In this document: piece after piece, positions 1 to 9,297 of the stretch
How the letters are laid out: each line of letters begins with the position of its first letter
Position numbering within the stretch: position 1 is the first letter of the stretch
DNA from: CAVYHX01 sp963768415
GTDB lineage: Bacteria; Pseudomonadota; Gammaproteobacteria; UBA9214
Direction of reading: 5' to 3'
Assembly (NCBI GenBank): GCA_963768415.1
Contig: CAVYHX010000019.1
Span: 48,174-112,173, forward strand
Length of the DNA stretch: 64,000 bases
Translations under genes and position numbers: made by a program
The notes under the pieces: generated by a model
Seen by the model: the letters and a program-made list of their open reading frames with translations, nothing else
Database searches by the model: none
Told to the model about the DNA's origin: nothing

Positions 1-393
1 GGACGCTATCACCTGCAACTGAGTGTGCTGCGCGAGGGGCGCACGCGTGAACTGTTCGGCTGGCTGGCGCCCGGCATCAACAAGTATTCCGCCAGCAACG
101 TATTCATTTCCAGCCTGTTCAGGCGGCGGGAATTCAACCTGACGACGTCGCAGAACGGCAGCCCGCGCGCCATGGTGCCGACCGGCTCCTTCGAGCGGGT
201 CATGCCGCTGGATATCCTGCCGACGCAATTGCTGCGCGCACTGGTGGTGGAAGATACCGATACCGCCCGGGAACTGGGCTGCCTGGAGCTCGACGAGGAG
301 GACCTGGCCCTGTGCAGTTTCGTCGATACCGGAAAATATGACTACGGTCCGATCCTGAGAAAAAACCTGACAAGTATCATGAAGGAAGGCTGA
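1..393 (+). CDS. nqrA: Na+-translocating NADH:quinone reductase subunit A, 3' end only
   Basis: The reading frame is open from the first base and ends in TGA at 391-393, so about 130 C-terminal residues of NqrA are present and the start lies outside the window. Visible family features are the GWLAPG and INKYSASNVFIS stretches and the closing DTGKYDYGPILRKNL block. NqrA is the peripheral cytoplasmic subunit of the six-subunit Na+ pump, which passes electrons from NADH to ubiquinone. The stop codon overlaps the nqrB start (TGATG), so the two are translationally coupled in one operon. The call is secure from the sequence and from the five nqr genes that follow. Confidence 0.95.
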   Translation, partial: GRYHLQLSVLREGRTRELFGWLAPGINKYSASNVFISSLFRRREFNLTTSQNGSPRAMVPTGSFERVMPLDILPTQLLRALVVEDTDTARELGCLELDEEDLALCSFVDTGKYDYGPILRKNLTSIMKEG

Positions 394-1642
394 TGGGACC
401 ACTGCGACGCGCCATGGACCGTATCGAACCGCTGTTCAGCCGGGGCGGGGCCCTGGAACGGTTCGGTGCGCTCTACGAAATGGTCGACACGTTCATCTAC
501 ACGCCCGCCGATGTCACACAGAGCGCGCCGCATGTACGCGACGGCATCGACCTGAAACGCCTGATGATCTTCGTGGTACTCGCCTGCACACCCTGTTTCC
601 TGATGGCGATGTACATGGTCGGTCACGAGACCAATACGGCCATGGCCCTGGCAGGACTGGAGTCCGCCAGCGGCTGGCGCGGCAGCATCCTCGAGCGGCT
701 CGGAATCGGTTTCAACGCGGACAGTATCTGGGCCTGCATGTGGCACGGGGCGCTCTATGTGCTGCCGATCTACATCGTCACCCTGATTGCCGGCGGCTTC
801 TGGGAAGTCCTGTTTGCCATGGTCCGCAATCACGAAATCAACGAGGGTTTTTTCGTGACTTCGCTGCTGTTTGCGCTGACACTGCCCGCCTCCATCCCGC
901 TCTGGCAGGTTGCGCTCGGCATCTCGTTCGGCGTGGTGGTCGGCAAGGAGATCTTCGGCGGCACCGGCAAGAATTTTCTCAACCCCGCGCTGGTCGGACG
1001 CGCGTTCCTGTTTTTCGCCTACCCCATGCATATGTCCGGCGCTGCGGTCTGGGTACCGATCGATGCACTCAGCGGCGCGACCTGGCTATCCGGTTGACGC
1101 TTTCAGCGGCGCAACCGCCCTGGCGCTCGCCGCTACCGGGGGCATCGAGGCCGTCACCGCCTCCGGCATCACCTGGACGACTGCATTCCTGGGCAACATC
1201 AAGGGTTCCCTGGGCGAAACATCCACCCTGGCCTGCCTGTTCGGGGCGGCATTTCTGATTCTCACCCGGGTCGCCTCCTGGCGCATCATGGCCGGTGTCA
1301 TGCTCGGCATGGTGGCAACCAGCACGCTGTTCAACATGATCGGCAGCGCCACCAATCCCGATGTTTGCCATGCCGTGGTACTGGCACCTGGTGCTCGGGG
1401 GGTATGCGTTCGGCATGGTGTTCATGGCCACGGACCCGGTGAGCGCCGCCATGACCGATACCGGCCGCTGGATCTTCGGCGCCCTGATCGGGATCATGGT
1501 GACGCTGATTCGGGTGTTGAACCCCGGCTTTCCGGAGGGCATGATGCTGGCGATCCTGTTCGCCAACGTATTTGCCTCGCTGATCGACTGGTTCGTCGTG
1601 CAGGCAAACATTCGCAGAAGGAAACACCGCAATGCCAGCTGA
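393..1642 (+). CDS. nqrB: Na+-NQR subunit B, with two apparent +1 frameshifts
   Basis: This is the membrane subunit that carries covalent FMN and the Na+/quinone sites. The frame from 393 runs to a stop at 1097. The protein continues in the next frame from about 1090, and again in a third frame from about 1361 (MFAMPWYWHLVLGG) to the stop at 1642. Deleting one G at 1092-1093 and one C at 1357-1359 restores a single 415-residue protein, the normal family length. Conserved blocks include KNFLNPALVGRAFLFFAYP, FSGAT (FMN attachment threonine) and FMATDPVSAA. Two SGAT motifs lie 11 residues apart (T about 230 and 241), which is unusual. Because two single-base changes fix the gene and its neighbours are intact, sequencing error is more likely than decay. 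Confidence 0.9.
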
Positions 1643-2463
1643 TCCGCACCGGCAGGAAGGCACACAGCGCCGGGGTTTCCTGTCACTGTCCAATGATGAC
1701 CCGCGCAAGATCGTGGCGGTCGCACTCACCCTGTGCCTGACATGTTCCGTGCTGGTGGCCAGCGCAGCGGTACTGCTCAGACCGCTGCAGGAACGCAATC
1801 AGGCACTGGCAATCAAGCAGCAGATTGTCCGCGTGGCCGGACTGCAGGGCGATGCCGAACAGATCGAACAGCTTTTCGCGGCACACATCGAGACCCGGAT
1901 TGTCGACCTTGCTACGGGCAACTATGATGACACGATCGATCCAGGCAGCTTCGATCAGCGCGCGGCGGCCCGCTCCCCGGCGACCGGCACCGCCCTGGCG
2001 GCTGGCAGTGGATATCGCCCGCATCAAGCGGCGCGCCCGGCACGCGCCGGTCTATCTGGTGCGCGAGGCAGGTCGCATCAGGACAGTAATCCTCCCCGTT
2101 TACGGCGCCGGACTGTGGTCCACGATGTACGGGTTCCTGGCACTGGGCGGTGACGGAGTGACCATTACGGGTCTGACTTTCTATGAACATGCGGAAACAC
2201 CCGGACTGGGTGATGCCATCGAGCAGCCTGCCTGGCAGGCGCGCTTTCACGGCAAAGCGGCCTTTGACGAGCAGGGCAAGGTACGCATCATGGTCACCCG
2301 CGGCGGGGGCGATGCCGCCGCACCCGAGGCCAGGTACCAGGTTGACGGCATCAGTGGCGCCACACTGACGAGTAACGGAGTCAGCAATCTGCTGCGCTTC
2401 TGGCTGGGCGAACAGGGTTTTGGCCCGTACCTTCACAAGTTGCAAACGGGGGACAGTACATGA
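1632..2463 (+). CDS. nqrC: Na+-NQR subunit C, with one apparent +1 frameshift
   Basis: NqrC is the second subunit with covalent FMN. It has one N-terminal membrane helix (about residues 30-50, VAVALTLCLTCSVLVASAAVL) and a periplasmic FMN domain. The ATG at 1632 overlaps the end of nqrB. The frame breaks near 2000: removing one G of the pair at 2000-2001 joins ...TALA to LAVDIARIKRRA and gives a 276-residue protein. The FMN motif DGISGATLTSNGVS is intact, with the acceptor threonine near residue 244. ApbE, encoded downstream, is the transferase that loads this FMN in known systems. The 3' end overlaps nqrD by 4 bases. Confidence 0.9.
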
Positions 2464-3122
2464 ACACAGTGGACCGGAAGATATTGTTCGAACCGGTGGT
2501 GGACAATAACCCCATCACACTCCAGATCCTGGGCATCTGCTCCGCCCTTGCGGTCACCGTCAAACTGGCGCCGTCCCTGATCATGTGCCTGGCGCTCACC
2601 GTGGTTCTGACCTGCTCCAGCGCGATCATCAGCCTGATCCGTAACCATATCCCCACCAACATCCGCATTATTGTGCAGATCACCATCATCGCGTCCCTGG
2701 TGATCGTGGTGGACCAGGTGCTGCGGGCCTACGCCTGGGAGATCAGCAAGCAGCTCTCGGTATTCGTCGGCCTGATTATCACCAACTGCATTGTGCTGGG
2801 GCGTGCCGAGGCGTTCGCGCTGCAGAATCCGGTGCGGGCCAGCATCCTGGATGCGCTCGGACACTCGGCAGGCTACAGCCTCATCCTGATCCTGGTGGCG
2901 ACACTCCGGGAACTGCTCGGGTCGGGCAGCTTGCTGGGCTACTCCATACTGCCACTGGTCCGGGACGGCGGCTGGTATGAACCCAACGGCCTGATGCTGC
3001 TGGCACCGAGCGCCTTCTTCATCATCGGCCTGCTGATCTGGGCAGTCCGGACCTGGAAGCCTGCCCAGGTCGAACAGCCGCAGTACCGGATCAATATCGT
3101 GCACCGGACCGAGACATCCTGA
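2460..3122 (+). CDS. nqrD: Na+-NQR subunit D
   Basis: A 220-residue integral membrane subunit with about six helices and the family start (DRKILFEPVVDNNPITLQILGICSAL). Two conserved cysteines, in GICSAL and ITNCIVLGRAEAFA, correspond to the NqrD ligands of the intramembrane [2Fe-2S] centre shared with NqrE. The ATG overlaps the nqrC stop (ATGA). The C-terminal tail after the last helix is short and polar. The gene is intact, in contrast to nqrB and nqrC just upstream. Confidence 0.95.
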   Translation: MNTVDRKILFEPVVDNNPITLQILGICSALAVTVKLAPSLIMCLALTVVLTCSSAIISLIRNHIPTNIRIIVQITIIASLVIVVDQVLRAYAWEISKQLSVFVGLIITNCIVLGRAEAFALQNPVRASILDALGHSAGYSLILILVATLRELLGSGSLLGYSILPLVRDGGWYEPNGLMLLAPSAFFIIGLLIWAVRTWKPAQVEQPQYRINIVHRTETS

Positions 3123-3136
3123 GACGGCACGCCATT

Positions 3137-3745
3137 ATGGAAAATTATCTCAGCCTGTTTATCCGCGCGGTTTTCGTCGAAAACCTTGCCCTGGCGTTCT
3201 TCCTCGGCATGTGCACCTTCCTGGCGATCTCCAAGCGGATCGAAACGGCCATCGGGCTGGGCGCGGCGGTCATCGTGGTACAGGCCATCACGGTACCGGT
3301 CAATAACCTGATCTTTCAATTCCTGCTCAAGGATGGCGCACTGGCCTGGGCCGGCCTGCCGGATGTGGACCTCAGTTTCCTCGGGCTCATCAGTTACATC
3401 GGCGTCATCGCGGCCATCGTGCAGATCCTGGAGATGCTGCTGGATCGGTATTTTTCCGGACTGTACAACGCGCTGGGTATTTTCCTGCCCCTGATTACCG
3501 TGAACTGCGCGATTCTCGGCGGCTCCCTGTTCATGGTGGAGCGCTCCTATACCTTCGGCGAGAGTGTCGTGTTCGGCGTCGGCAGCGGTTTCGGCTGGGC
3601 GCTCGCGCTGGTTGGCCTGGCCAGCATCCGCGAAAAACTCAAATACAGCGATGTCCCCGCCGGACTGCAGGGCCTGGGCATCACCTTCATCATCACCGGC
3701 CTGATGTCGCTGGCCTTCATGTCGTTCTCGGGCATCCAGCTGTGA
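3137..3745 (+). CDS. nqrE: Na+-NQR subunit E
   Basis: A 202-residue membrane subunit, homologous to NqrD but with inverted topology. It starts ENYLSLFIRAVFVENLALAFFLGMCTF. The two cluster cysteines are visible in GMCTF (about residue 26) and TVNCAILGG (about residue 120). The conserved FGWALALVGLASIREKL segment lies near the C terminus. It follows nqrD by 14 bases and precedes nqrF by 19, as in other nqr operons. Full length and intact. Confidence 0.95.
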   Translation: MENYLSLFIRAVFVENLALAFFLGMCTFLAISKRIETAIGLGAAVIVVQAITVPVNNLIFQFLLKDGALAWAGLPDVDLSFLGLISYIGVIAAIVQILEMLLDRYFSGLYNALGIFLPLITVNCAILGGSLFMVERSYTFGESVVFGVGSGFGWALALVGLASIREKLKYSDVPAGLQGLGITFIITGLMSLAFMSFSGIQL

Positions 3746-3764
3746 TCGGCGGGGAGCTGCGGTA

Positions 3765-4985
3765 ATGCTGGAAATAACTCTCGGCGTCATCCTGTTCACC
3801 GTGATTGTCATGATCCTGGTCGGTATCATCCTGCTGGCACGCACCCGCCTCGTCTCGACCGGGAATGTTTCCATTGTCCTCAATGGCGAACAAACCATCG
3901 AGGTGCCGGTCGGCGCCAAGCTGCTCAGCGCCCTTGCCGAAACCCGCATCTTCGTACCCTCGGCCTGCGGGGGCGGCGGCACCTGCGGTCAGTGCCGGGT
4001 GAAGGTGCTGGAGGGCGGCGGCGATATCCTGCCGACTGAAACCACCCACATCAGCAAGCGCGAAGCCGCTGCGGGCGAACGCCTCACCTGCCAGCTGGTC
4101 ATCAAGCGCAACATGCGCATTGAAGTGCCCGCGGAAATCCTCGGCGTCAAAAAAATCAACTGCACGGTGCGCTCCAACCGCAATGTCTCGACCTTCATCA
4201 AGGAACTGATCCTGGAACTGCCTGCAGACGAGCAACTGCACTTCCGGGCGGGCGGCTATATCCAGATCGAGTGCCCGCCACACCGGGTGAAATACACCGA
4301 CTTCGACATCCCGGAGCAGTTCCGCGGGGACTGGGACCGGCATAACCTGTGGCGCTATACATCCGGGGCCTTCGACACCGTTACGCGGGCCTACTCCATG
4401 GCAAACTATCCCGGTGAACGCGGCATCATCATGCTCAATGTGCGCATTGCCACGCCACCGCCCGCAGTTCCCGATGCCCCGCCCGGCATCATGTCCTCCT
4501 ACATCTTCAGCCTCAAACCGGGAGACCGGGTGACTGTCTCCGGCCCCTTTGGCGAGTTCTTTGCCCGGGATACCGCAGCCGAAATGGTATTCGTGGGCGG
4601 CGGCGCCGGCATGGCGCCCATGCGTGCCCATATTTTCGACCAGCTCCAGCGCATCAACACCACGCGCAAGATCAGTTACTGGTACGGCGCGCGCAGCCGG
4701 CGCGAAATCTTCTACCAGGAAGACTTCGACAGGCTGCAGCGCGAACACGACAACTTTGAATGGCATGTCGGCCTGTCGGACCCGCAGCCGGAGGATAACT
4801 GGGAAGGTTACAAGGGATTCATCCACGAAGTCCTGCTGATGCATTACCTGAGTTACCATCCGGCACCTGAAGACTGCGAGTATTATCTGTGCGGGCCGCC
4901 CATGATGAATACGGCCGTGATCAAATTGCTGACGGACCTCGGCGTCGAGCGTGACAATATCCTGCTGGATGATTTTGGCGCCTGA
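3765..4985 (+). CDS. nqrF: Na+-NQR subunit F, NADH-oxidising subunit
   Basis: The entry point for electrons: NADH reduces FAD, which passes electrons to a [2Fe-2S] cluster. The 406-residue protein has an N-terminal membrane helix (about residues 3-25). A plant-type ferredoxin domain follows with cluster ligands Cys68, Cys74, Cys77 and Cys109 (CGGGGTCGQC...C). The C-terminal reductase domain shows the FAD motif RAYSMAN and the NADH motif GGGAGMAPMR. The C terminus, DNILLDDFGA, matches the family. It ends 4 bases before apbE. Confidence 0.97.
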   Translation: MLEITLGVILFTVIVMILVGIILLARTRLVSTGNVSIVLNGEQTIEVPVGAKLLSALAETRIFVPSACGGGGTCGQCRVKVLEGGGDILPTETTHISKREAAAGERLTCQLVIKRNMRIEVPAEILGVKKINCTVRSNRNVSTFIKELILELPADEQLHFRAGGYIQIECPPHRVKYTDFDIPEQFRGDWDRHNLWRYTSGAFDTVTRAYSMANYPGERGIIMLNVRIATPPPAVPDAPPGIMSSYIFSLKPGDRVTVSGPFGEFFARDTAAEMVFVGGGAGMAPMRAHIFDQLQRINTTRKISYWYGARSRREIFYQEDFDRLQREHDNFEWHVGLSDPQPEDNWEGYKGFIHEVLLMHYLSYHPAPEDCEYYLCGPPMMNTAVIKLLTDLGVERDNILLDDFGA

Positions 4986-4989
4986 TCAA

Positions 4990-6042
4990 ATGCGCCTCCG
5001 CGTCAGCCACAGCCTGCGCAATGCCCTGTTGACCGTGTTCGCGGCACTGCTGCTCGGGGCATGCGGCAATGGCGCGAATGAACCGGCGCTGGTTGAAATC
5101 ACCGGCCCGACGATGGGCACATACTACAGCGTCAAGATTGCCGACCCGCCCGGGCAGGTGCAAACCACCACTGTCAGGGAGATTATCGAAAGTGCACTCG
5201 ATAACGTCTCGCGCGGCATGTCGACGTATGACAAGACATCGGAGCTATCCCGCTTCAACGCCAGCCGCGAGACCGGCTGGATCCCGGCATCCACCGAGCT
5301 GCTAACCGTACTCCGGGAGGCGCTGCACATCAGCGCGCTCAGTGACGGCGCCTTCGACGTCACCGTTGCCCCGATGGTCGACCTGTGGGGATTCGGCCCC
5401 GTGGATACGGGTGACCGCGTCCCCACCGAAGAGGAAATCAGGGCCGCGGCAGCAAGCACCGGTTACACCCGGCTCAGTATTCGCAGCACACCGCCCGCGC
5501 TGCGCAAGGACCACCCGGATACCCGTATTGACCTCTCATCCATTGCCAAGGGTTATGCCGTTGATGTGCTGGCCGAACAGCTGGAGGCCCTGGGCATAAG
5601 CAACTACCTGGTGGAAATCGGCGGGGAATTGCGCGGCAAGGGCCACAACAGGCGCGGCGAACAGTGGCGCATCGGGATCGAGACGCCGTCAACAGGCAAG
5701 CGCATGGTGTACACGGTCGTAGCGATCGACGATATCGCGGTTGCCACGTCCGGCGACTACCGAAATTACTTCGAGCAGGATGGCCGGCGCTATTCGCATA
5801 CCATCGATCCGGTAACGGGCCGCCCCATTACCCACAAACTGGCTTCGGTTACGGTGGTCGGCCGCAGTACGATGCAGGCAGATGCCATGGCCACGGCCCT
5901 GATGGTACTCGGACCCGACAAGGGCTATGCGCTGGCCGAACGCGAAGGCCTGGCCGCCTGTTTTATCATCAGGGGCGCGCACGGCTTTACCGACCGGCAA
6001 ACGACCGCCTTCAGCCGCCACCGGGCGGAACGGAGGAGCTGA
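4990..6042 (+). CDS. apbE: FAD:protein FMN transferase, lipoprotein
   Basis: ApbE uses FAD and Mg2+ to attach FMN covalently to threonine in SGAT-type motifs of NqrB and NqrC. I chose the ATG at 4990 rather than the in-frame ATG at 4951 because it lies just after the nqrF stop and gives a clean lipoprotein signal (hydrophobic core, then LLLGAC, about Cys22). Family motifs seen are GPTMGTYYSV, LSSIAKGYAVD and the GDYRNYF...YSHTIDPVTGRP block. About 350 residues. The location straight after nqrF fits its role as pump maturase. Confidence 0.93.
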   Translation: MRLRVSHSLRNALLTVFAALLLGACGNGANEPALVEITGPTMGTYYSVKIADPPGQVQTTTVREIIESALDNVSRGMSTYDKTSELSRFNASRETGWIPASTELLTVLREALHISALSDGAFDVTVAPMVDLWGFGPVDTGDRVPTEEEIRAAAASTGYTRLSIRSTPPALRKDHPDTRIDLSSIAKGYAVDVLAEQLEALGISNYLVEIGGELRGKGHNRRGEQWRIGIETPSTGKRMVYTVVAIDDIAVATSGDYRNYFEQDGRRYSHTIDPVTGRPITHKLASVTVVGRSTMQADAMATALMVLGPDKGYALAEREGLAACFIIRGAHGFTDRQTTAFSRHRAERRS

Positions 6043-6044
6043 CG

Positions 6045-6260
6045 ATGCTCGAGTTGCTGTTCAGTATTCTGGTGTTCGGCCTGGCGGCTGCCGGCCTGGG
6101 TATCGGTGTGCTGCGCGGCCGCGGGGAGATCCAGGGCAGCTGCGGCGGATTGAATCGTGTGCCGGGTATTGAATCCGACTGTGGCGGCGCCTGCCGGCGG
6201 CCCTGCAAGCGCCGGCAGGCACAAGCCGGCACGCAGCAGTCAATTGACAGCGAGGCGTAA
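6045..6260 (+). CDS. nqrM: Na+-NQR maturation protein NqrM
   Basis: A 71-residue protein with one N-terminal membrane helix (LFSILVFGLAAAGLGIGVL) followed by a cysteine-rich tail: GSCGGL, then GIESDCGGAC and PC. This cysteine pattern and the position after apbE match NqrM (DUF539), which in Vibrio is needed to assemble Na+-NQR, probably by delivering iron for the NqrD/E cluster. A strong ribosome site (GGAGG) overlaps the apbE end, 2 bases away. It belongs to the same operon. Confidence 0.88.
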   Translation: MLELLFSILVFGLAAAGLGIGVLRGRGEIQGSCGGLNRVPGIESDCGGACRRPCKRRQAQAGTQQSIDSEA

Positions 6261-6263
6261 CCC

Positions 6264-6689
6264 ATGTCGATACACAACACCGTGAGAGACTACATGTCAG
6301 CCAGCCTGGTGACCCTGCATCCGGATATGGATGTGCTGGAGGCCGTGCAGATCCTGACAGAGCGGGGCGTACCCGGGGCACCTGTCCTCGATGATCTCGG
6401 CAACTTCCTGGGAGTGCTTTCCGAGCAGGACTGTGTCGAGGCCGTTCTCAAGGCCAGCTATTACGGAGAATGGGGCGGGCGCGTGGCGGAATATATGCAG
6501 AAAAATGTCCGGACGATCGAGGCGCATACCAGCATCCTGGATGCTGCCAGGCTGTTTATCGAAACCGCACTGCGCGGTTTTCCGGTCATGGATGACCAGC
6601 ATATCGTCGGCCAGCTCAACCGCTCCGACCTGCTCAAGGCACTCATCAAACTGGGACGCAACGGGTCCGGATATATGAAAAGCAGCTGA
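6264..6689 (+). CDS. Stand-alone two-CBS-domain protein
   Basis: A 141-residue protein made of two CBS domains: about residues 5-60 (VRDYMSASLVTLHPDMDVLEAVQIL) and 75-130 (VAEYMQKNVRTIEAHTSILDAARLF). CBS pairs bind adenine nucleotides or S-adenosyl ligands and act as energy sensors. The gene starts 3 bases after nqrM. The following gene encodes an enzyme fused to another CBS pair, so the two may act together. No specific function is assigned. Confidence 0.85.
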   Translation: MSIHNTVRDYMSASLVTLHPDMDVLEAVQILTERGVPGAPVLDDLGNFLGVLSEQDCVEAVLKASYYGEWGGRVAEYMQKNVRTIEAHTSILDAARLFIETALRGFPVMDDQHIVGQLNRSDLLKALIKLGRNGSGYMKSS

Positions 6690-6749
6690 TATGCGACAAT
6701 CCGCCGGACAATTGGCCGGCAGGACCGCCAAAGCAACGGGGAGACAACC

Positions 6750-8460
6750 ATGAAGAATATCGTCGTACTGGGCGCCGGCACCGGTGGTGCCATCATCACC
6801 AACATGCTGAGCGAGAAGGTCGATCTGAAGGAATGGACCATTACCGTGATCGACAAGGCGGCCGAACACCATTATCAGCCCGGCAACCTGTTTATCCCGT
6901 TCCGGCTCTACGGTTACGAAACCCGTGAGGATATCGCGCGCGACATCACGGCCCCCCTGCCAAAGACGGCCAACCTTCATCAAGGCCGAGATCAATTCGA
7001 TTGACCCTGCCGCCCGCAAGGTGACAACCAGCCGGGGCGAATTCGACTACGACTGGCTGGTCAGCGCCATGGGCTGCCATGTCGTTCCCGAGGAGGTCGA
7101 GGGACTCGCCGAAACCATGGGTAAAAACGGTGTGTATACCTTCTATCATCTCGATGGCGCACTGGCCATGCAAGCGGCGCTGGACAAGATGGAATCGGGC
7201 AAACTGGTGATCGACATTGCGGATATGCCGATCAAGTGCCCGGTCGCACCGATCGAGTTCGCGTTTCTCGCCGACTACTACTTTCACCAGAAGGGCGTGC
7301 GCGACCAGGTTGAAATATCACTGGTAACCCCCTACTCCGGCGCTTTCACCAAACCCAACGCCAACCGGGTGCTCACGAAAATTGCCGCGGACAAAAATAT
7401 CAATATCGTGCCGAATTTCAGCCTGGAACGGGTCGACGCGGACAACAGGGCCATACATTCCTACGAGGGCAGCAAGATCGACTATGACCTGCTGTGCATC
7501 ATCCCGCCGAACCTGGGCCCGCAGGCGCTGGAAGACTCCGGACTGGGTGACGGCACCGGCTATGCCATGACCGACCCGAAGACACTCAAGCACCGCAAGG
7601 CGGACCATATCTTCCTGCTGGGGGACAACACCAATGTCACGACCTCCAAGGCCGGATCCGTGGCGCACTTCGAGGCCGAGACCGTGGTGGAGAACCTGCT
7701 CCGCGAGATCGACGGTAAAAAGCCGCTGCCAAGCTTCGACGGGCATGCCAACTGCTATATCGAATCCGGTTACCACAAGGCGCTGCTGATCGATTTCAAC
7801 TACGACGTCGAACCCATGGAGGGCAAGTTTCCCATGCCGATGGTCGGACCGTTCGATCTGCTCAAGGAGACCCATATGAACCACATGGGCAAGATCATGT
7901 TCGACTGGATCTACTGGAACATGCTGCTGCCGGGCTATCTGCCGATGGTCCCCATGCTGCCGTCCCAGATGAACTTCGTGGGCAAGGACATGTCGACCCA
8001 CCCCAAGATTCAGCAATCGCAAAACGTCAAGGTCGGCGACATCATGACCCGCGATGTTGCCACGGTCCCGGAAGGCACTTCGCTCAACAGCGCCGCAGAG
8101 ATCATGGCCCAGCGTGGTATCAGCAGCCTGCCGATCGTCGATGTCAATAACAAACTGATCGGGGTGCTCACCGAGGCGGACTTCCTGGCCGCGCTCAATA
8201 TCAAGGAAGAGTCCGGCATCAGGAACCTGTTCAATACCGTTATCCGTCGCAACCGCGCACCCAAGACCCGCGGGACAACGGTCGACGGACTCATGACACG
8301 CAAGCCGATCACCGTGAAGGAGCAGGATACCCTGCAAACGGCAATCCACCTCATGGACAAGAACCGGATCAAGCGGCTCATTATCACGGATGACAGCCAG
8401 CACGTGACCGGGCTGATATCACGGCCGGACCTGATCAGGCTGTTTACCGGCAAAAAGTGA
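6750..8460 (+). CDS. Sulfide:quinone-reductase-like FAD oxidoreductase fused to a CBS pair, one apparent frameshift
   Basis: The N-terminal part is a two-dinucleotide-fold flavoprotein of the sulfide:quinone oxidoreductase family. It has a FAD motif at the start (VVLGAGTGGA), the HHYQPGNLF block typical of the family, cysteines in MGCHVV and IKCPVAPIEF, and FLLGDNTNV before the end of the catalytic part. Residues from about 426 form two CBS domains (VKVGDIMTRDVATV, then VDGLMTRKPITV). The frame breaks near 6970: dropping one C of 6974-6975 joins LPKTAN to FIKAEI and gives 569 residues. A good ribosome site (GGGGAGA) precedes the ATG at 6750. The substrate could be sulfide or another sulfur compound; the sequence alone does not settle it. 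Confidence 0.82.
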
Positions 8461-8502
8461 TATTTGCCGCCGCGTCGTGCAGTCCGTAGCCGTGAGTGCC
8501 GT

Positions 8503-8943
8503 TCAGCCGGGTGCGGCGGCATACAGCGCGGCGGCACGCCGCTGAAACCGGTCGAAGACATCATGCATCATCAGTCCTATCAACTCGCCGGCCACAACTT
8601 CCATGAGCGGGGACTGCATCTCGATCTCGATAGTCACCGTGGTCACGGATCCCTGCCCGTCGGGTGTAAACTGCCATTCGACCTGCATTCTTCTGAACGG
8701 TGCCGCCTGCGAGGTGATCTGCAGATGCGCGGGGCGTTCCAGCACGGCACGGGACTCGAACCGGAGTTGCCGGATACCGAGATCGATCTCCTGCAGCACG
8801 TGCAGGACATTGCCCTCACGGCGCTGGATCGTGGCGCGCGGCCAGTGCGGCAAAAACTCGGGATAACGTTCGATATCGGCTGCCAGATCGAACATCTGCT
8901 CTGCCGTGTAGGGCAGCCGGTGTGCCGCGCGCTGCCGTTTCAA
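8503..8943 (-). CDS. COQ10/RatA-like SRPBCC-fold protein
   Basis: A 146-residue START-like protein with the family opening LPYTAEQMFDLAADIERYPEFLPHW and a C-terminal helix containing DVFDRFQRRA. In relatives this fold binds ubiquinone (Coq10), and the E. coli homologue RatA is also reported to affect ribosome assembly. The start is a TTG at 8943; no ATG or GTG lies nearby in frame. It converges with the preceding gene. A run of eight C residues lies just upstream (8971-8978). Confidence 0.8.
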   Translation of the reverse strand: MKRQRAAHRLPYTAEQMFDLAADIERYPEFLPHWPRATIQRREGNVLHVLQEIDLGIRQLRFESRAVLERPAHLQITSQAAPFRRMQVEWQFTPDGQGSVTTVTIEIEMQSPLMEVVAGELIGLMMHDVFDRFQRRAAALYAAAPG

Positions 8944-9144
8944 TATTCTGTCCGGTTCACTGGATCGACCCCCCCCGCTGGAAAATTTCCCCCAAGGATA
9001 ACCCCTGATCCGCGCGCAGACATCTGCCCGGTATCCGCGCAGGGTGCGCGTTTTTCAGCGTGGCCGGCAGCATTGCGCAAAAACCGGCCCGTAACGGCAT
9101 GAATGGCCGTTTTTGATTCACATCAATACTGGCAGAGGTGAAAT

Positions 9145-9297
9145 ATGGCAAACAGTCAGTCTCACCATCCGCCGGCGAATGTCAGGCGCGTCATTGCCTG
9201 GCCCCGGCGCGATCCGGGCAGCCGCGGCCACGTCATGACAGCAGACCTGAGCGGCACCGGAGCACACAATATGACTGATAAACGGAAACCACGATGA
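9145..9297 (+). CDS. Possible 50-residue leader ORF coupled to ppsA
   Basis: A short frame starting ATG at 9145, with GAGG about 7 bases upstream and a stop that overlaps the ppsA start (ATGA at 9294-9297). The product is polar, rich in Arg, His and Pro, and resembles nothing I recognise. The ribosome site and coupling geometry argue that it is translated; the lack of recognisable homology argues for caution. The remaining bases between 8944 and 9144 show no other gene. Confidence 0.35.
   Translation: MANSQSHHPPANVRRVIAWPRRDPGSRGHVMTADLSGTGAHNMTDKRKPR

Noticed and set aside
393..2463. Programmed +1 frameshifting in nqrB and nqrC
   Set aside because: The break sites share no slippery codon, stop context or downstream structure, and similar breaks occur in four unrelated genes.
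3717..4859. Minus-strand frame (380 codons) opposite nqrF
   Set aside because: Shadow frame; the plus strand encodes an intact NqrF with all motifs.
7318..8403. Long minus-strand frame (361 codons) opposite the SQR-like gene
   Set aside because: It is the shadow of a high-GC coding strand; the plus frame has clear FAD and CBS motifs and this one has none.
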